Source: Doryteuthis pealeii (Eukaryota; Mollusca; Cephalopoda; Myopsida; Loliginidae). Taken from it: a stretch of DNA of 64,000 bases. Under the pieces are notes generated by a model. It saw nothing but the letters and a program-made list of their open reading frames with translations, did no database searches and was not told the origin of the DNA. Numbering within the stretch: position 1 is the stretch's first letter; each line of letters starts with the position of its first letter. The translations under genes and the position numbers were made by a program. The stretch covers positions 83,211,272-83,275,271 of the forward strand of contig CM042160.1 of assembly GCA_023376005.1 (NCBI GenBank). The letters run 5' to 3'. Positions 1-11,285 of this stretch are shown here, one piece after another.

Positions 1-225
1 TCCTATGCTAAATGTTGCGAAAACGAGGATTTTTGGTGCATTTTAACTGATGATCTTTGATGCTATTTCCTCAAATAATGGTGCAAGTAAGAGATTTAGT
101 TTTTGCTATCAGTATTCTTTATATCAATACACAACTTTCGCTGTTTGAGAGAATTTGAAATTTTACCAAAAAGGAAAAAAAAAAAACAACCTACCCTACT
201 GTAGAGTACCCCTTTTTGCCATTAC
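1..225. repeat. dispersed repeat B, copy 1
   Basis: About 180 bp (AACGAGGATTTTTGGTGCAT through the A-rich tract near 185) recur at 10295-10510 with roughly 85-90% identity. Both copies lie beside a fragment of family X (CCATTACTCCCAGGTCCACT here). No coding capacity. Confidence 0.7.
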
Positions 226-325
226 TCCCAGGTCCACTCTATGCGTCAAATAGATCTAAGAAAAAAACCCACGTGACGTTCGGAAGGCTTGAACACGGAC
301 ACTATTTGGAAATAAATTGATTGAT

Positions 326-491
326 TAACCCTAGGCGGGTTGGCATGCCGTTAAAATCGACCAATCATCCATCTCTTCGATTTTCATGACTACAAATCGG
401 AAATCAGGCAATAGTGAATCAAAACTGAAAATTTTTCTGAATACCCAAAGAATATTTTGATTTTAACGGCATGTCAACCAGTCTAGGGTTA
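326..491. mobile_element. short foldback element
   Basis: The ends are inverted: TAACCCTAGGCGGGTTGGCA at the left and its imperfect complement near 458-491. The arms share a core that reads GCCGTTAAAATC. About 165 bp, non-coding, MITE-like. Confidence 0.65.
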
Positions 492-599
492 TTCTATGCA
501 TAGAGATTAGCCACAATTGATGTTTGGGATGCTTCACCGTAGAGCAATAGTTAACTAGTTTCCCCCGACACCATTACTAGTTTAATTATTCTGATTCGA

Positions 600-745
600 A
601 TAGTATGCCTCACATTAGTGACCTTTGGTTAGGTTAAGTATAGTTATTTACTAAGATTAGCTTAGATGGGACACAAGGTCAGGAGTATGAGGCACCAGTG
701 AGAAACAAACTCACTAACAATGGTCTGCGTAAATATAAATGGTAA
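600..745 (-). mobile_element. tRNA-derived SINE, family S1 (fragment)
   Basis: The minus strand carries the same tRNA-like head and GGCCTTGTGCC tail module as the copies at 4146 and 35784: CACTGGTGCC, then CTTGTGTCCCATCTAAGCTA. It is followed by an oligo-T and oligo-G stretch (832-851). Confidence 0.6.
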
Positions 746-956
746 ATACTAAAAGAGTTATGTTTAAAAAAAAATGCTCCAGAAAAATGTAGCAGTCTAC
801 CGAAAAGACAGACATTGAGAACTAAAATGCATTTTTTTTTGGGGGGGGGGGCGCACCTGGGATATAATGACTTATTATTTACTTGTTTCAATACGACCAA
901 ATAAGGACAGAAATATTGCTTTGTTTATTTGGTTGGATTTTACGGCATGTTATTTT

Positions 957-1194
957 AGGTGGGTCAAAGTTTAAGTACCGAACATGTATGCCGAAAAGTG
1001 GGGGTACTTTAAGGAAAAATTGTGATATTGTAAAAAGTACCTGTTATTTAAGCATATTTATTATCTAGATATGATATAGATAATTTATTTATAGATAAAA
1101 GGTACCAGGTACTTTTTCCAATATCCCATTTTTTCTTTAAGGGACCTCCCTCTTTTCAGCATACATGCCAGGTATCTAAACTTTGACTCCACCC
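957..1194. mobile_element. foldback (MITE-like) element
   Basis: Two arms of about 95 bp face each other: GGTGGGTCAAAGTTTAAGTA at 958 pairs with the complement of the stretch ending CTTTGACTCCACCC at 1194. The centre is AT-rich and non-coding. Confidence 0.7.
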
Positions 1195-1701
1195 CTGTCT
1201 ACAGGGGATACAGCCAAGACCGGCTAGATACTTATTAAATAACTAGATAGTTATTAAAGTTTAATGTAATGGTATTTGTTTTTTTTTATGTACCTCAACG
1301 TTGCCTTTACAAGTTTTTTTAAAATTAAAATAAAAAACATGCAAATCAAAACAATGTTTGTTATCATTTATAAAAGTTGTTTTCAAATTTGAAATAAATA
1401 AAATTATGAACGAATTTCAGTTATTAAAGTTTAATGAAACATAACACTTGTTTATTTACTGTCTTTACGAGACAACGGTATCTATTTCGCTTGCTCTAAG
1501 TTGGGCCCACTTTTGTGACGTCACACACCCAAAGAACGGGCCTTCTATATCGGTGGCCTCGATACAGCGTATTCTAAGCCCCGCTGACAGAGAGGGGTTT
1601 GAAATTGGCAATTGAATCAAATATCAAAACAGCAGTTCATTTCTAAGCTTAGCACGGTTTAGTCTGACACGGAGCCACTAATAAAGAGAATAGAGAATCT
1701 A

Positions 1702-1703
<2 letters not shown>

Positions 1704-1732
<29 letters not shown>
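1704..1732. repeat. (TA)n microsatellite
   Basis: Uninterrupted TA dinucleotides over about 29 bp. Confidence 0.95.
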
Positions 1733-1738
<6 letters not shown>

Positions 1739-1810
1739 TTATAATTCGCTTGAAGCATTGCATAAAGTAGGTTATTATATCTTATTTATTTTTGTAGACC
1801 TATAGCAAAA

Positions 1811-1926
1811 TTAATTGTCCAAGGTCGTATTAATTTCGAACTATCTTCATCTTCAGAGACGTTTTCAATTTATAACTGAACACGATGAAAATACTTCGAA
1901 ATTGATAAAACCTTGGACAATTACTT
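1811..1926. mobile_element. small foldback with paired hammerhead-like boxes
   Basis: Arms 1811-1850 and 1884-1926 are inverted copies (AATTGTCCAAGG at the left, CCTTGGACAATT at the right). The minus strand of the left arm reads CTGAAGA, T, then GAA/TTC around a 5-nt loop, then GAAA. Stem I is not restored, so it is a decayed relative of the hammerhead-bearing repeats. Confidence 0.5.
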
Positions 1927-1960
1927 TTGCATTGCAATAGCTTATATATATATATATATA

Positions 1961-2163
1961 TACAGGGTGTCCATAATGTCCCGCAACAGGTTGAAAATGT
2001 ATCAAAGATGGCAGTCATGTTGAAGTGCAATAATAAAAAATACATCAATATTAAATCTTTAAGAGTTGAATTTTTATATGATTTTATACGAAAAGATTTT
2101 ATCATTTGTACAATACAAGTCATTAAATGTTCAATTCTAAAACTGTTTCAAGACTTTGTGGAC

Positions 2164-2171
<8 letters not shown>
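1961..2171. mobile_element. mariner-type MITE
   Basis: Terminal inverted repeats TACAGGGTGTCCATAATGTC at the left and the complement of GACTTTGTGGACACCCTA at the right, lying in TA-rich flanks as expected for TA-targeting Tc1/mariner elements. About 210 bp, no transposase. Confidence 0.7.

Positions 2172-2194
<23 letters not shown>
2168..2194. repeat. (TA)n microsatellite
   Basis: TA run abutting the right end of the MITE at 1961-2171. Confidence 0.9.
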
Positions 2195-2699
2195 CAATTG
2201 TTTAGAATGACATTTGGGGGCTCTCAGCACATGTGTGATTTGATATCATTAATCAATCATTAACAGTTGCAAACATTTGAACAAAAAAAAGTCCTACCCC
2301 AAAAATAAATAAATAAAATAAAAACATTCAAATAAAAAGAAAAGTACAATACCTGAAAAAAATGTTAATTTGTCCAGAGTTTGTTTCTTTCCCCACAACA
2401 GAATTCCCTTTGGCGCCATTAAAAATAAAATGTCGCAGTCATAAATATGATAGAACAGAACAGAAGAATTGTTTGAAAAAAAAATGAAAAAGAAGAGAAG
2501 GCCGCCCGTGCTTTTTGCTCTTCAACAATGAAGATAAATTCTGTTCGCACGTTCAGATTGTATGATTTATTTTTATCGACTTGCAACTAGAATGGCTACA
2601 AACTAATTATTTACTTTTGGTTTAAAAGTGGTCGAAATATTAGACAGTAGTTAATGAGTAAGTAAATAAATAAATAGTGGAAAGGTCAGTTTAAAAATG

Positions 2700-3950
2700 G
2701 TTATAACTATTGTATGAGCAACGATGACCCGAATTGTTTATTGCTGTTATAATTTTTATGTACTAATAACCTCTGAAAGTTCTCTTTACATAAACCAACT
2801 ATTTATTCTTGATATTCGTAATTGAACGCTTTCAAATCTTGTCTGATTTGTTGGTGTTGTAATAATTGGTTTGGCCTCTGATTGCGACATCGCCCTGTCG
2901 GCTGAGGCCACCTGTTGGCCGTGGGTGGCGACCCGTGATGCTTAAGGATAGAGCCCAGGTTGGATGAGCAGTTCATGTCATGCAATACTCCACTTTGGCC
3001 CTATCTTGGGCTAGACGGGCGGTCGGAGAGACTCCCTCCGATCAATCGGCTGGTTACGTCAAGCCCTAGCACCTATATGATTTTCCCAACCCTATTGCCC
3101 TTATGGCAAGCCCCACCCCTTTTTATCATATGGGTGCTAGAAAGCGGTGGCTACAGGTCTACATGTCCTGGGAATAACGTTAAACTCTATTTGATGGTGG
3201 GGTTCCAGTTTTGGAGGTTTGGGGAATGTGGAGTGTGGAGCAACCCTTCGTCACCATCGCTCCCTGGTCCACTCTGACCCGGAGTGGTAGTACCTGTTAG
3301 GGTCCCATCTATAGGTTAAATAGAAAAATGTATTTATAAAAAAATTGTATTATCCATTAAAAATTGATTTATTTCAAAACTTTATCGGCATTAAATGACC
3401 CACTGAGGTTGATATGCCGTAAAACAAAACAAACCATGATTGCGACAATACGATGGAGAAGAAAAGGAATGGTCTTATAAAAGAACGTTTTCGAGATCGT
3501 AAGAAATACTTTAAGGCATCATTGTGGGAGTTCAAAGGAGAGCTACTAAAGTAATGAATGATTTAAAAAAAAACTTTCATATGAAGAAAGACTTAGGAAG
3601 ATTGACTACCAAGTTTGGTTTATCGACGTACAAGAGGGGATATGATTGAAGTCTACAAATATACACATGGATTTTATTCAACGAACTTTGATCTACTAAA
3701 CATTGCTCAAAATATCAATACCAGGGGTTATAAATTAAAACTCTTAAAATTTTTTGTAAAGCAAATGCAAGACAAAATTATTTTAGTAACAGAGTGGTGA
3801 ATAGATGGAATAAACTATCATCATCAATAGTGAATGCCTCATCTCTAAACTCCTTTAAGGGAAGGTTAGATAATCTCTGGAAAGGGTATAAATATTCTGT
3901 GGAATTAAGATGAATGTTTATAAGCGTGGATATCGCAGTCCTATATTGTG
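2700..3950 (+). mobile_element. non-LTR retrotransposon tail (CR1/L2/jockey-like), split by a family X insertion
   Basis: 3570-3912 translates, with frameshifts, to the typical C-terminal end of this LINE group: KERLRKID, RGDMIEVYKYTHGF, TRGYKLKLLK, then NRWNKLSSSIVNASSLNSFK. It ends near the stop at 3910, followed by non-coding 3' sequence. The same repeat at 4765-4990 lacks the X insertion. A decayed 5'-truncated copy, not a gene. Confidence 0.7.
2890..3436 (+). mobile_element. family X retroposon (long SINE-like), copy 1
   Basis: Non-coding family of about 550-590 bp, seen complete or in pieces at more than ten places in this window. This copy is flanked by the 11-bp direct repeat TGATTGCGACA (2879-2889 and 3437-3447) and ends in an A-rich tail (TAAAACAAAACAAACCA). 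Target duplications of 11-14 bp and an A-rich 3' end point to LINE-assisted retroposition. No tRNA, 5S or 7SL head was recognised. Confidence 0.75.
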
Positions 3951-4145
3951 ACGTCAAACCGACAAAGTCTGGTGGTATCGTGAGATACTGCTGGGGCGCT
4001 CTAGGTTAGTGGTAATGATGCTTCGGCCCCGAAACCATGCCTGAACCCAGAGTCATCATCTGATGAAGGCTTTGTTGGTTGCAATGCTACTATGTAAATA
4101 GCAGTCATTGTATGAAGATTATTTTTTTAGGAACAGCTGAGGGCA

Positions 4146-4270
4146 CCTGACGTAGTGTAATGGTTAGCAAGCTAGATTAGCAGACCATTGTTAGTGAGTT
4201 CGATTCTCACTGGGTGCCCTACACTTCTGGCCTTGTGCCACATCTAAGCTAAGCTTAGTAAATAGCTATA
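4146..4270 (+). mobile_element. tRNA-derived SINE, family S1
   Basis: A tRNA-like head of about 75 nt starts with GGGCACC and closes with GGTGCCC, with an A-box-like TAGTGTAATGGTTAGCAAGC and a B-box-like GAGTTCGATTCTC. The anticodon arm is degenerate, so it is a SINE and not a tRNA gene. Its tail, GGCCTTGTGCCACATCTAAG, is shared with 35784-35900. Confidence 0.7.
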
Positions 4271-4350
4271 AGAAACAGCTGATAGATCTCAGACCTAATA
4301 TACTAACTGAAAAGATATTATTATAAGGAATATTTTAAGACTATTGTATG

Positions 4351-4764
4351 TATCAGAAATCGGGTTATCTGCCCCTATTAGTTCCTGGAATCAGACGCCA
4401 GGGGCAGACCCCTAAAATTCCACAGAACAGATACGGCAGGCACTGGGGGAAGACCAGAGTCGGCACCCGTGAGAAACACGTCAACTCCGACAAGCAGAAC
4501 CACAGCGACCTTACCGGACAACACCGAGACATTACTAAGACCAATACAATTAAGATAAGTGAACTACTTGAAACTCTTTGTATTACCTAAAAATATATCC
4601 CTGCCAGGAGAAATCCTCTGGCAAAGTAACAGAAATAACAGTTAAACAAGTAGAACTATTAAGACTGTTGTTATGAAGGAAAGGTAAAAGGCAAATATTT
4701 TAGGGGTCTGCCCCTGGCGTCTGATTCCAGGAACTAATAGGGACAGATAACCCAATTTCTGATA
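4351..4764. mobile_element. foldback DNA element with 4-bp target duplication
   Basis: It begins TATCAGAAATCGGGTTATCT and ends with the inverted equivalent. The arms are about 68 bp and include the inverted pair GGGGCAGACCCC and GGGGTCTGCCCC. It is bracketed by TATG on both sides (4347-4350, 4765-4768). The related repeat at 2707-2720 reads through without the insert, giving an empty-site comparison. 414 bp, non-coding. Confidence 0.75.
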
Positions 4765-4990
4765 TATGAGCAACGATGTCCCGAATTGATTATTACTGTT
4801 ATACTTTTTGTGCTAATGCGTAACTGGGCGATTTAAAATCTTGTCTGATTTTTGGTGTTGCAATAATTCTTTGGCTTGACCCCTGACAGCGACAATTCGT
4901 TGGAAATACGAAAAGGGGAGATGTTCTTATAGAAGAACGTTTTCAAGATCTTGAAGAATATCTTAAAACTTTTCCCACAATGATCTTTGG
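4765..4990 (+). repeat. second copy of the 2700-2880/3440-3560 repeat
   Basis: GAGCAACGATGTCCCGAATT through GAAGAATATCTTAAAAC matches the repeat at 2715-2890 plus 3440-3515, here without family X between the parts. Confidence 0.65.
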
Positions 4991-4999
4991 AATATTTAC

Positions 5000-5695
5000 C
5001 AAATAGGCTAGTTTGTCGGTTCCGGTAAAATAAACATGCTTTTTAAGTTTATTCTACCGGTTCTGGCAATATAGAAAACCTGCTTTTCGAGTTTATTTTA
5101 CCGGTCGTAGTAAAATAGAACAAGCTATTTTGCCAGCAAATATATTTAAAATATATTTCAAACTATTTAAAAACTGAAAGATTAAAATGGTTGTTGACGA
5201 GCAATCTGGGATTATCTAAAAGTTAATTGCTTAAAAAGTAATTGTGCAATTCTGCGATATAAACAAACTTTAAAACAATCTATCTAAAAACTAATTTCTT
5301 AAAATAGTACTTGACAAGAATTCATCTTTTTAGGGTTAAGGTTAGGGTTAGAATTTCATGTTTTAACAATTGATAAGTAGAAAATGCCATTTTTCCACTT
5401 TGGAAAAAATTCATGATAGTCAAATTTACTCATCATTTCAAAAAAAAAAAAAAAAAAAAATGTAAAAATTCACGTTTGATCACAAAGTCATTAACGGTAT
5501 CTATATTTTTCATTTAGAAGAATGTTTTGTATATTTATCCTTCACAGAATATAAATATAAATAAAATTTCATGTTAAATCTGTGTCGTTATTTTTAACAT
5601 TACTTGTATTCGTAAAAATATTTTCAGGGCCGGTAAAATAAGCAGAAAAGTGGGTTTATTTTACCGGAACCGGCAAAATATCTTTTTCCAATATT
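5000..5695. mobile_element. foldback element with internal TTAGGG-like tract
   Basis: The module TTCCGGTAAAATAAAC near 5018 is inverted at 5655-5680 (TTTATTTTACCGGAA). Internal copies lie at 5060 and 5095. A telomere-like stretch TTAGGGTTAAGGTTAGGG is at 5331, and an A-run at 5441-5460. Non-coding. Confidence 0.55.
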
Positions 5696-5949
5696 TACAA
5701 AAAAAAAAAAAAAACGCTGAGCAAGCAAATCCAAACCTTATTTGGAAATTTGTGATGTCATAAAAAAGATCCAAGAAATTCACAAATAAAAAAGCGAAAA
5801 TATATTTACGATGATTGAAGTATTTTCAGTGCCAGCAGTAAGTGTTCGAATCCAATTAAAAATTTGTACTATTTAGATTTTCCAAATTGTTCTCCTCATC
5901 TCTATTGTTATATACACATGTTTCATCCAATGTACTCTACAGCCTTCTT

Positions 5950-6437
5950 CTGGTTTGGTTTGGTTTTGTTTTGTTTGTTTTACGGCATATCAATCTCGGT
6001 GGGTTATTTAATGCCGATAAAGTTGTGAAATAAATTCATTCTTATTGCATAATACAATTTTGTTTATAAACTCATGTTTTTCTATTTAACCCATAGATGG
6101 GACCCTAACAGGTACTACCATCCCGGGTCAGAGTGGACCAGGGAGCAATGGTGATGAAGGGGTGCTCCACATTCCCCAAACCTCCAAAACTGGAACCTCA
6201 CCATCAGATAGAGTTTAATCTCATTCCCAGGACATGTAGACCCTCAGTCACTACCTTCTAGCACCCATATGATAAAAAGGGGTTGGGGGTTGCCATAAGG
6301 GCAATAGGGTTGGGGAAAATCATATAGGTGCTAGGGCTTGACGTGGCCAGCTGATTGATCGAGGGGGCCTCTCCGACCGCCCGTCTAGCCCAAGATAGGG
6401 CCAAGGTAGGGCCAAGGTGGAGTATTGCAAGTCATGA
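5950..6437 (-). mobile_element. family X retroposon, copy 2
   Basis: Reverse orientation: the A-rich tail (as GTTTTGTTTTGTTTGTTTTA) is at 5960 and the body runs to about 6437, lacking the first 100 bp of the family. Confidence 0.7.
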
Positions 6438-6464
6438 GGTCTTCTTCTGGTGTTTCTTGTTGAA

Positions 6465-6720
6465 CTCAGAAATCTTCTCTTCAAACTCAGGAGCCTTCAT
6501 GTCCTAATCGGAGTCCTCATGTCCTAATCGGAGCCTTCACTGAATCACATGAATCCCAGGTGGCCATCCACACCCCAGGCAACACCTGCCCTCTCATCTA
6601 AAAAGGGGCAGGGTTGGGTTTATTGCCCAGTGTCTGAGGTGCTTCAAAAGAAGAATGCAGATGGGATACACAGTTCAAAGGTTGGCGCAACACAATCCTT
6701 TGCTAAACTTAATAAACATC
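6465..6720. repeat. dispersed repeat of unclear type
   Basis: Contains two tandem 21-bp units (TCATGTCCTAATCGGAG) and a segment (CAGGCAACACCTGCCC through AAAGGGGCAGGG) that recurs at 45635-45690. Part may belong to family S4. Not coding. Confidence 0.4.
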
Positions 6721-6849
6721 TACCATATATACTTGCGTATCATGTGACTTTTTTAAGACTTCAATTTATCAGGAGGGGGGGGGGTTGCACCATATGCAAG
6801 ATACAAGCTGTGTGTGTCTAAATTTTTTGAGATGAAGCTTGATAATTTG

Positions 6850-7150
6850 TATTATTTAGATTTTTCGGACTGTTGTGCTCATCTTTATTGTTATATACAT
6901 TTCGGCTGATATGCCCTCCGGCCTTCTTCAGGTGTTTTTTTATCAAACTCGGGAGCCTTTATGTCATAAATTTGGAGCTTTCACAGAACTTCAAACCGAA
7001 CCCTTTATTCAATCCACCAGAGTTCTCATTCCGTTAACCATGCCCGGGCACAAGTGTTAAACTATGTTAAATATTTTATGTTATTTTCGCCTGTAGTCAG
7101 GATTGAACCTGTGACCTAATGATGATTGTCACTTAGAACTCTATTAACTC
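6850..7150 (-). mobile_element. SINE family S4 (tRNA-like head, conserved central module)
   Basis: The minus strand holds a B-box-like AGGTTCAATCCTG near 7105, then a body ending in GAAGAAGGCCGGAGGGCATA. The central module is nearly identical in the copies at 41655 and 42520. It may correspond to the Ceph-domain SINEs described in cephalopods, but I cannot confirm that by search. Confidence 0.6.
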
Positions 7151-7264
7151 AATCTTTATATCCGTTAATTTTAAACTAATTAAAAACCTTTTTTTGTTTG
7201 TTTTGATTCAGTCCAAAGGTTCAAAAACTTGATTTATACCCAATTATATTTTACAAGCAGAATA

Positions 7265-8062
7265 AAGTACTTATTAATAACTAGCATGACCTGTGGATAT
7301 ACTACATATTAAGAAATCTGAGGTATGGGTTATCGTCCTTGTCTACGAGCCTCTCTATTGAACCAACCAATCACGAGCCAGCATACTTTGGCGGCAAAAC
7401 CAAAGAGGCAAATTCTTTCCCTCACTTTCTGATTCAGCCCTCAAAAAAGGGTCTCTCTCATATCCAGCAGAACTATCAGATGGCCGTAGCTAAGGGACTT
7501 CGATAACTAACCCTACCTCAGGATTTCAGCTAAGTGGACAAATTGTAAACATTTCTCCGCAGATAAACCAAAAAGTCTGCAACCCTATTGTTTTATGTCT
7601 GTAATACATGTCTTTTATTCCAATTCTAGTTGTTTGGTTTTATTCTTTAACTCTTAACCTGTCTGCCACATTCGTGGTTATCTTCATATTTTGCAAACTT
7701 TGAGAACAGTCTTTTTTCTTTATAATATGATAATTTAATGTTTGATATGTTTACTTAAGAGTTACTGCTAAATAGTTCAATATGTAAAAAGTATAATAAT
7801 CTTGATTTAACTCTCTCTCTCCTCTCTCTCTCTAATATTTTTCTTTCCTTCTTTTCATCTTTTCATCACATTCGATTGAAACAGATTAGTGTTGTCACTT
7901 CCAAAAAAAAAAAAAAAAGAGTAAGAGTTAAATCAAGATTATTATACTTTTTACATATTGAATTATTTAGCTATAGCTCTGAAGTAAACATATCATACGT
8001 TGTAATGATTAAATTATCATAATGTGGTATATCCACAGATCCTGCTAGTTATTATATGATAA
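7265..8062. mobile_element. non-autonomous element with subterminal inverted repeats
   Basis: AATAACTAGCATGACCTGTGGATATACTAC near 7278 is inverted at 8022-8060, and a longer inverted pair (7725-7815 against 7918-8015) encloses CT-rich and A-rich tracts. A fragment of one end recurs at 12025-12115. No transposase frame was found. Confidence 0.6.
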
Positions 8063-8149
8063 TTGAAATATTCAACCCTTGTGGACTCCTATGATTTTAT
8101 TCACCCTACTAGATTTTTAGTCATCCCGCAGGGGGTCTATATGTAACAT

Positions 8150-8460
8150 TTTGTGGAGGCATGTGGAGTATTGGTTATTGTCAAAAGAAATGGACTTGGT
8201 GACATGTGTTCACATCCTGGATGAGGCTGTTTGCATTTCATATAGTGTTAATACACTTGGGAAAGGTATACATCCAACTATTCTCCCTCCAGCTATGGGT
8301 AAATAGTAGGGGGGACTAGAATCTTTAATCATGGGTAACATGTCTAGGAGAATGAAAACACTGGATTCAAACCAGTTAAACTCCATTTAAGAAATTCATT
8401 TTATGTCACAACCTACTCTGGTCGAGAGTGTTGATATATATACACTAGACAAAATGTGAC
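8150..8460 (+). mobile_element. tRNA-derived SINE, family S2
   Basis: A degenerate tRNA-like head (GAGTATTGGTTATTGTC, then TTCACATCCTGGATG) is followed by the S2 body AAAGGTATACATCCAACTAT through TTAAACTCCATTTAAG. Other copies lie at 15826, 19318, 21437, 44000, 53230 and 60890. Confidence 0.7.
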
Positions 8461-8957
8461 ACATTGGGTCACCCATTCAGCTCTTGGTAGATAATTGAGA
8501 TTAGGCAAAAGGGAGTTAACAAAGCGAATAGAATTATAAAAAAAAAAAAAAAATACGGCCAGACGAAACCTTAAAATCATTTTGTAAGCTTTCTAAGAAG
8601 TAAATGTGTGACCCCATTTAAGCTACGGGTTGTTGGTTGTGAAATTTAACATAGAAATACATTTCAAATTCTCCCGGTTCTCTGTCTTTCTACACTCCAG
8701 AGAAACTAACTTTATATAACGAGGAGGAAGTCAAGAGATACACAGAGTAAAGTAAGAGATTGGTCGGTTTTTGACGTAATTGCAAATTACGACTAATAAG
8801 AACCAATTAAAACAATTTTTTTCAAACATAATTCAATCCTAAAAGTAAGGAATAATTTAATATAATTTTCGTGTCATTAAACTAAACATATAAAAAGCCT
8901 TTAGGAAGTTGATTAACTCAGCTTTAGTATAAATATATACATATATACCAAATATTT

Positions 8958-8979
8958 GTCATATATATATATATATATT
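8958..8979. repeat. (TA)n microsatellite
   Basis: Short TA run just upstream of the hammerhead-like motif, as at most such sites in this window. Confidence 0.9.
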
Positions 8980-9043
8980 ATAAAATAATAAAATTCGAAG
9001 GCAATACAATGCGTAAAAAATAAAGACAAAAAGATGTTTATAT

Positions 9044-9082
9044 GTCTAATCGATTTCAAAGCGAAGCTTTATCGTCAGAGAC
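9044..9082 (-). ncRNA. hammerhead-ribozyme-like motif
   Basis: Minus strand, 5' to 3': stem I GUCU (9082-9079), CUGACGA (9078-9072), one extra U, stem II AAAGC/GCUUU around UUC, GAAA (9057-9054), a two-pair stem III with a 2-nt loop closed by A15.1-U16.1, cleavage base U17, then stem I partner AGAC (9047-9044). All core bases are present; the extra U before stem II departs from the consensus. It lies in a PLE-like repeat beside (TA)n. Confidence 0.55.
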
Positions 9083-9109
9083 GGATTTCAGAAATGACGT
9101 GCTTATGTT

Positions 9110-9700
9110 TTTGTTTTTTTTATATTTGTGTGGTTATAATTTCTCTTCTTATTTCCTTTTCCTCTCCTTTTTTTTCCTCTCTTTCTTCTTCTCCTCCTTT
9201 ATGAATGGGCGAATAACTGTAATTTCTTATTTCTCTCTTTCTTTTTTTTTCTTTCTTAAAAGTTTGTTGAGAACAAGGCTGACATCCGGTAAGATGTTGC
9301 AATGTCGCAATGTGTAGCAATGTGTAGCAATGTTTAGCAACGGTGTGAGCGTGTCATAATTTCAAAAACAAAAGTGAACAAATGAATAAAAACCGTTAAT
9401 AGAAATTTTTTTTTTTTTTTTTTAACATACTTAGCTTTTGTTTCGCTTTCACCTTTCATTTCTTATTCTTTCTCCCTCTCTTTCTTTTTTTGTGTTATTT
9501 CTCTTTTTCTTTTTTTTTTTTTTTTTTTTTCTTTTTTTTTCCCCTTTATCCCCTTTGTTCTCTAATTTAAATTATTTTTTTATAGTAAATAAGTAAATAA
9601 AAGATTATCTTAAATTATGTATTAGTATTGATAGAAAAATAAATGATTCTTTTTTATTATTATTTTTTTTTTTTTTTAAAAAATATCTTTTATGAGTACT
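9110..9700. repeat. pyrimidine-rich low-complexity stretch
   Basis: Successive oligo-T, TTTCTC and TTTCC tracts with a GTAGCAATGT triple repeat at 9310-9340. No gene-like signal. Confidence 0.8.
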
Positions 9701-10016
9701 TTTTTCTCTTAAACTTAAATAGATTAAATATTATATTAATTATATATTAAAATAATTACATATTAGGATTGATGTAAAATTCAAAACAATAAAAATAAGA
9801 CAAACCAAACAATTTTTCAGTTAAGATAGAGGCTATAATACGCAACATTGGTAATCTCAGAATTAGAGAAAGTTTATTAATAGCTAAATTAGGTCCTAAT
9901 ATAAACAATAGATTAGAATTAAACACAGAATACATAATTAACTAAATTTACACGTTCCATATATAGGTTTTAGTTTATTTAGTACACATGTTCTCTCATA
10001 TATATATAATTGAATT

Positions 10017-10180
10017 CAAACTGAACCCTTTATTCAATCCCCCAAGGTAGACTGTTCTCATTCTGTTAACCATGCCCAGATACAAGTGTTAAACTGTTAA
10101 ATATTCTGTTATTTTCGCCTGTAGTCAGGATTGAACTGTCAACCTCCAGATGATTGTCACTTAGAACTGTCTTGGGTATA
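10017..10180 (-). mobile_element. SINE family S4 fragment
   Basis: Head and part of the body, matching 6985-7150. Confidence 0.55.
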
Positions 10181-10310
10181 ACATTAAACTGCATCTACCA
10201 GTGAAGTTCCAATTTTAGAGCTCTGGGGAGTGTGAAGGACCCCTTCATTGCCATTACTCCCAGGTTCACTCTGACCTAGAGTAGTTGTACCTGTTAGGGT
10301 TAAATCCTCG
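10180..10310 (+). mobile_element. family X retroposon fragment
   Basis: Matches the X segment from GTATAACATTAAACT through GTACCTGTTAGGGTTAAAT, and joins a repeat B copy. Confidence 0.6.
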
Positions 10311-10510
10311 TTTTCTAAAGGCTAAATTTTTACGAAAACAAGGATTTTTAGTGCATTTTAGTAGATGATCTTTGATGTTATTTCCTCAAACAATGATGCA
10401 AGTAAAAGATCTAATTTTTGGTACCAGTATTCAGTATACTCACAACTTTCGCATAGATGGGCAATTTGATATTTTTTAAAAGTGAAAAGAAAAAAAAATA
10501 TCGACCTACC
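10295..10510. repeat. dispersed repeat B, copy 2
   Basis: Second copy of the 1-225 repeat, more complete at its start and again next to family X. Confidence 0.7.
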
Positions 10511-10849
10511 CTAGTGATCCTATCCCTTGAACTGGCTAATTAGCGTTCTTTTGATTACTGACAAACTCCATTTTACAATGTCTTCATTTTTACCCATACA
10601 AGATGAAGTCAAGTTTGTAATTACCTCCCTTTTGTTATTACCTCCCCTGATTGTCAATTATTAAACTTTAATGGTTGTAAAATATAAGCTTGAGTGATAA
10701 ACTAGCTTAAAAGCCTCCTTACCGGTCTGCAATTAAGCTAGCCCCTGCAGAGGGTTCTTAATTGGATCTTCAGCCGAACAATGTCATTTTATGCATGGAG
10801 TACATATTAAATTTTATCAAGCTTGAATATTTTTTCAAACAATTAACGG

Positions 10850-11059
10850 TAATTTTAATCATTTGTCATCCCAGCCTCCTGCTCTAATTTATACTGTTTT
10901 AACTCACCAGCGCCAAGAAAAATCCTGGCCCATTTTTACTATTTTCCAACTTGTATGTTTTGTTTTGAAATTTGTGAGAGTTTTGTAAAAATTCAATTGA
11001 AGTTTGTACAAATTCAATCGAAAAAAAACATTTTGGTGTAAAATATTTACATTGACCAA

Positions 11060-11112
<53 letters not shown>

Positions 11113-11285
11113 GAGGGGGAGGGCTTGTAAAATATCGTTTTTTTGTCATATTAATTTGCCGACAAAAAAGCAACAAAAACACGAATTGGAAAATAGCTAA
11201 GTTGGACCGGAAATTCGCCTGAAGCCGGTGAGTTAAAACATAGCGTAAATTAGGGCAGGAAACCAGGACAACAAAAGATCAAAAT
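10850..11285. mobile_element. foldback element around (TA)n
   Basis: GCTCTAATTTATACTGTTTT near 10881 is inverted at 11225-11255. The interior contains oligo-A and (TA)n at 11077-11109. A related fragment is at 59940-60000. Confidence 0.6.

Noticed and set aside
2960..3277. 105-codon open frame
   Set aside because: Lies wholly in family X, and other X copies break the frame at different places.
4146..4219. Possible tRNA gene with paired acceptor ends
   Set aside because: The anticodon arm does not fold properly and the sequence continues into a tail shared with two other copies, so it is a SINE.
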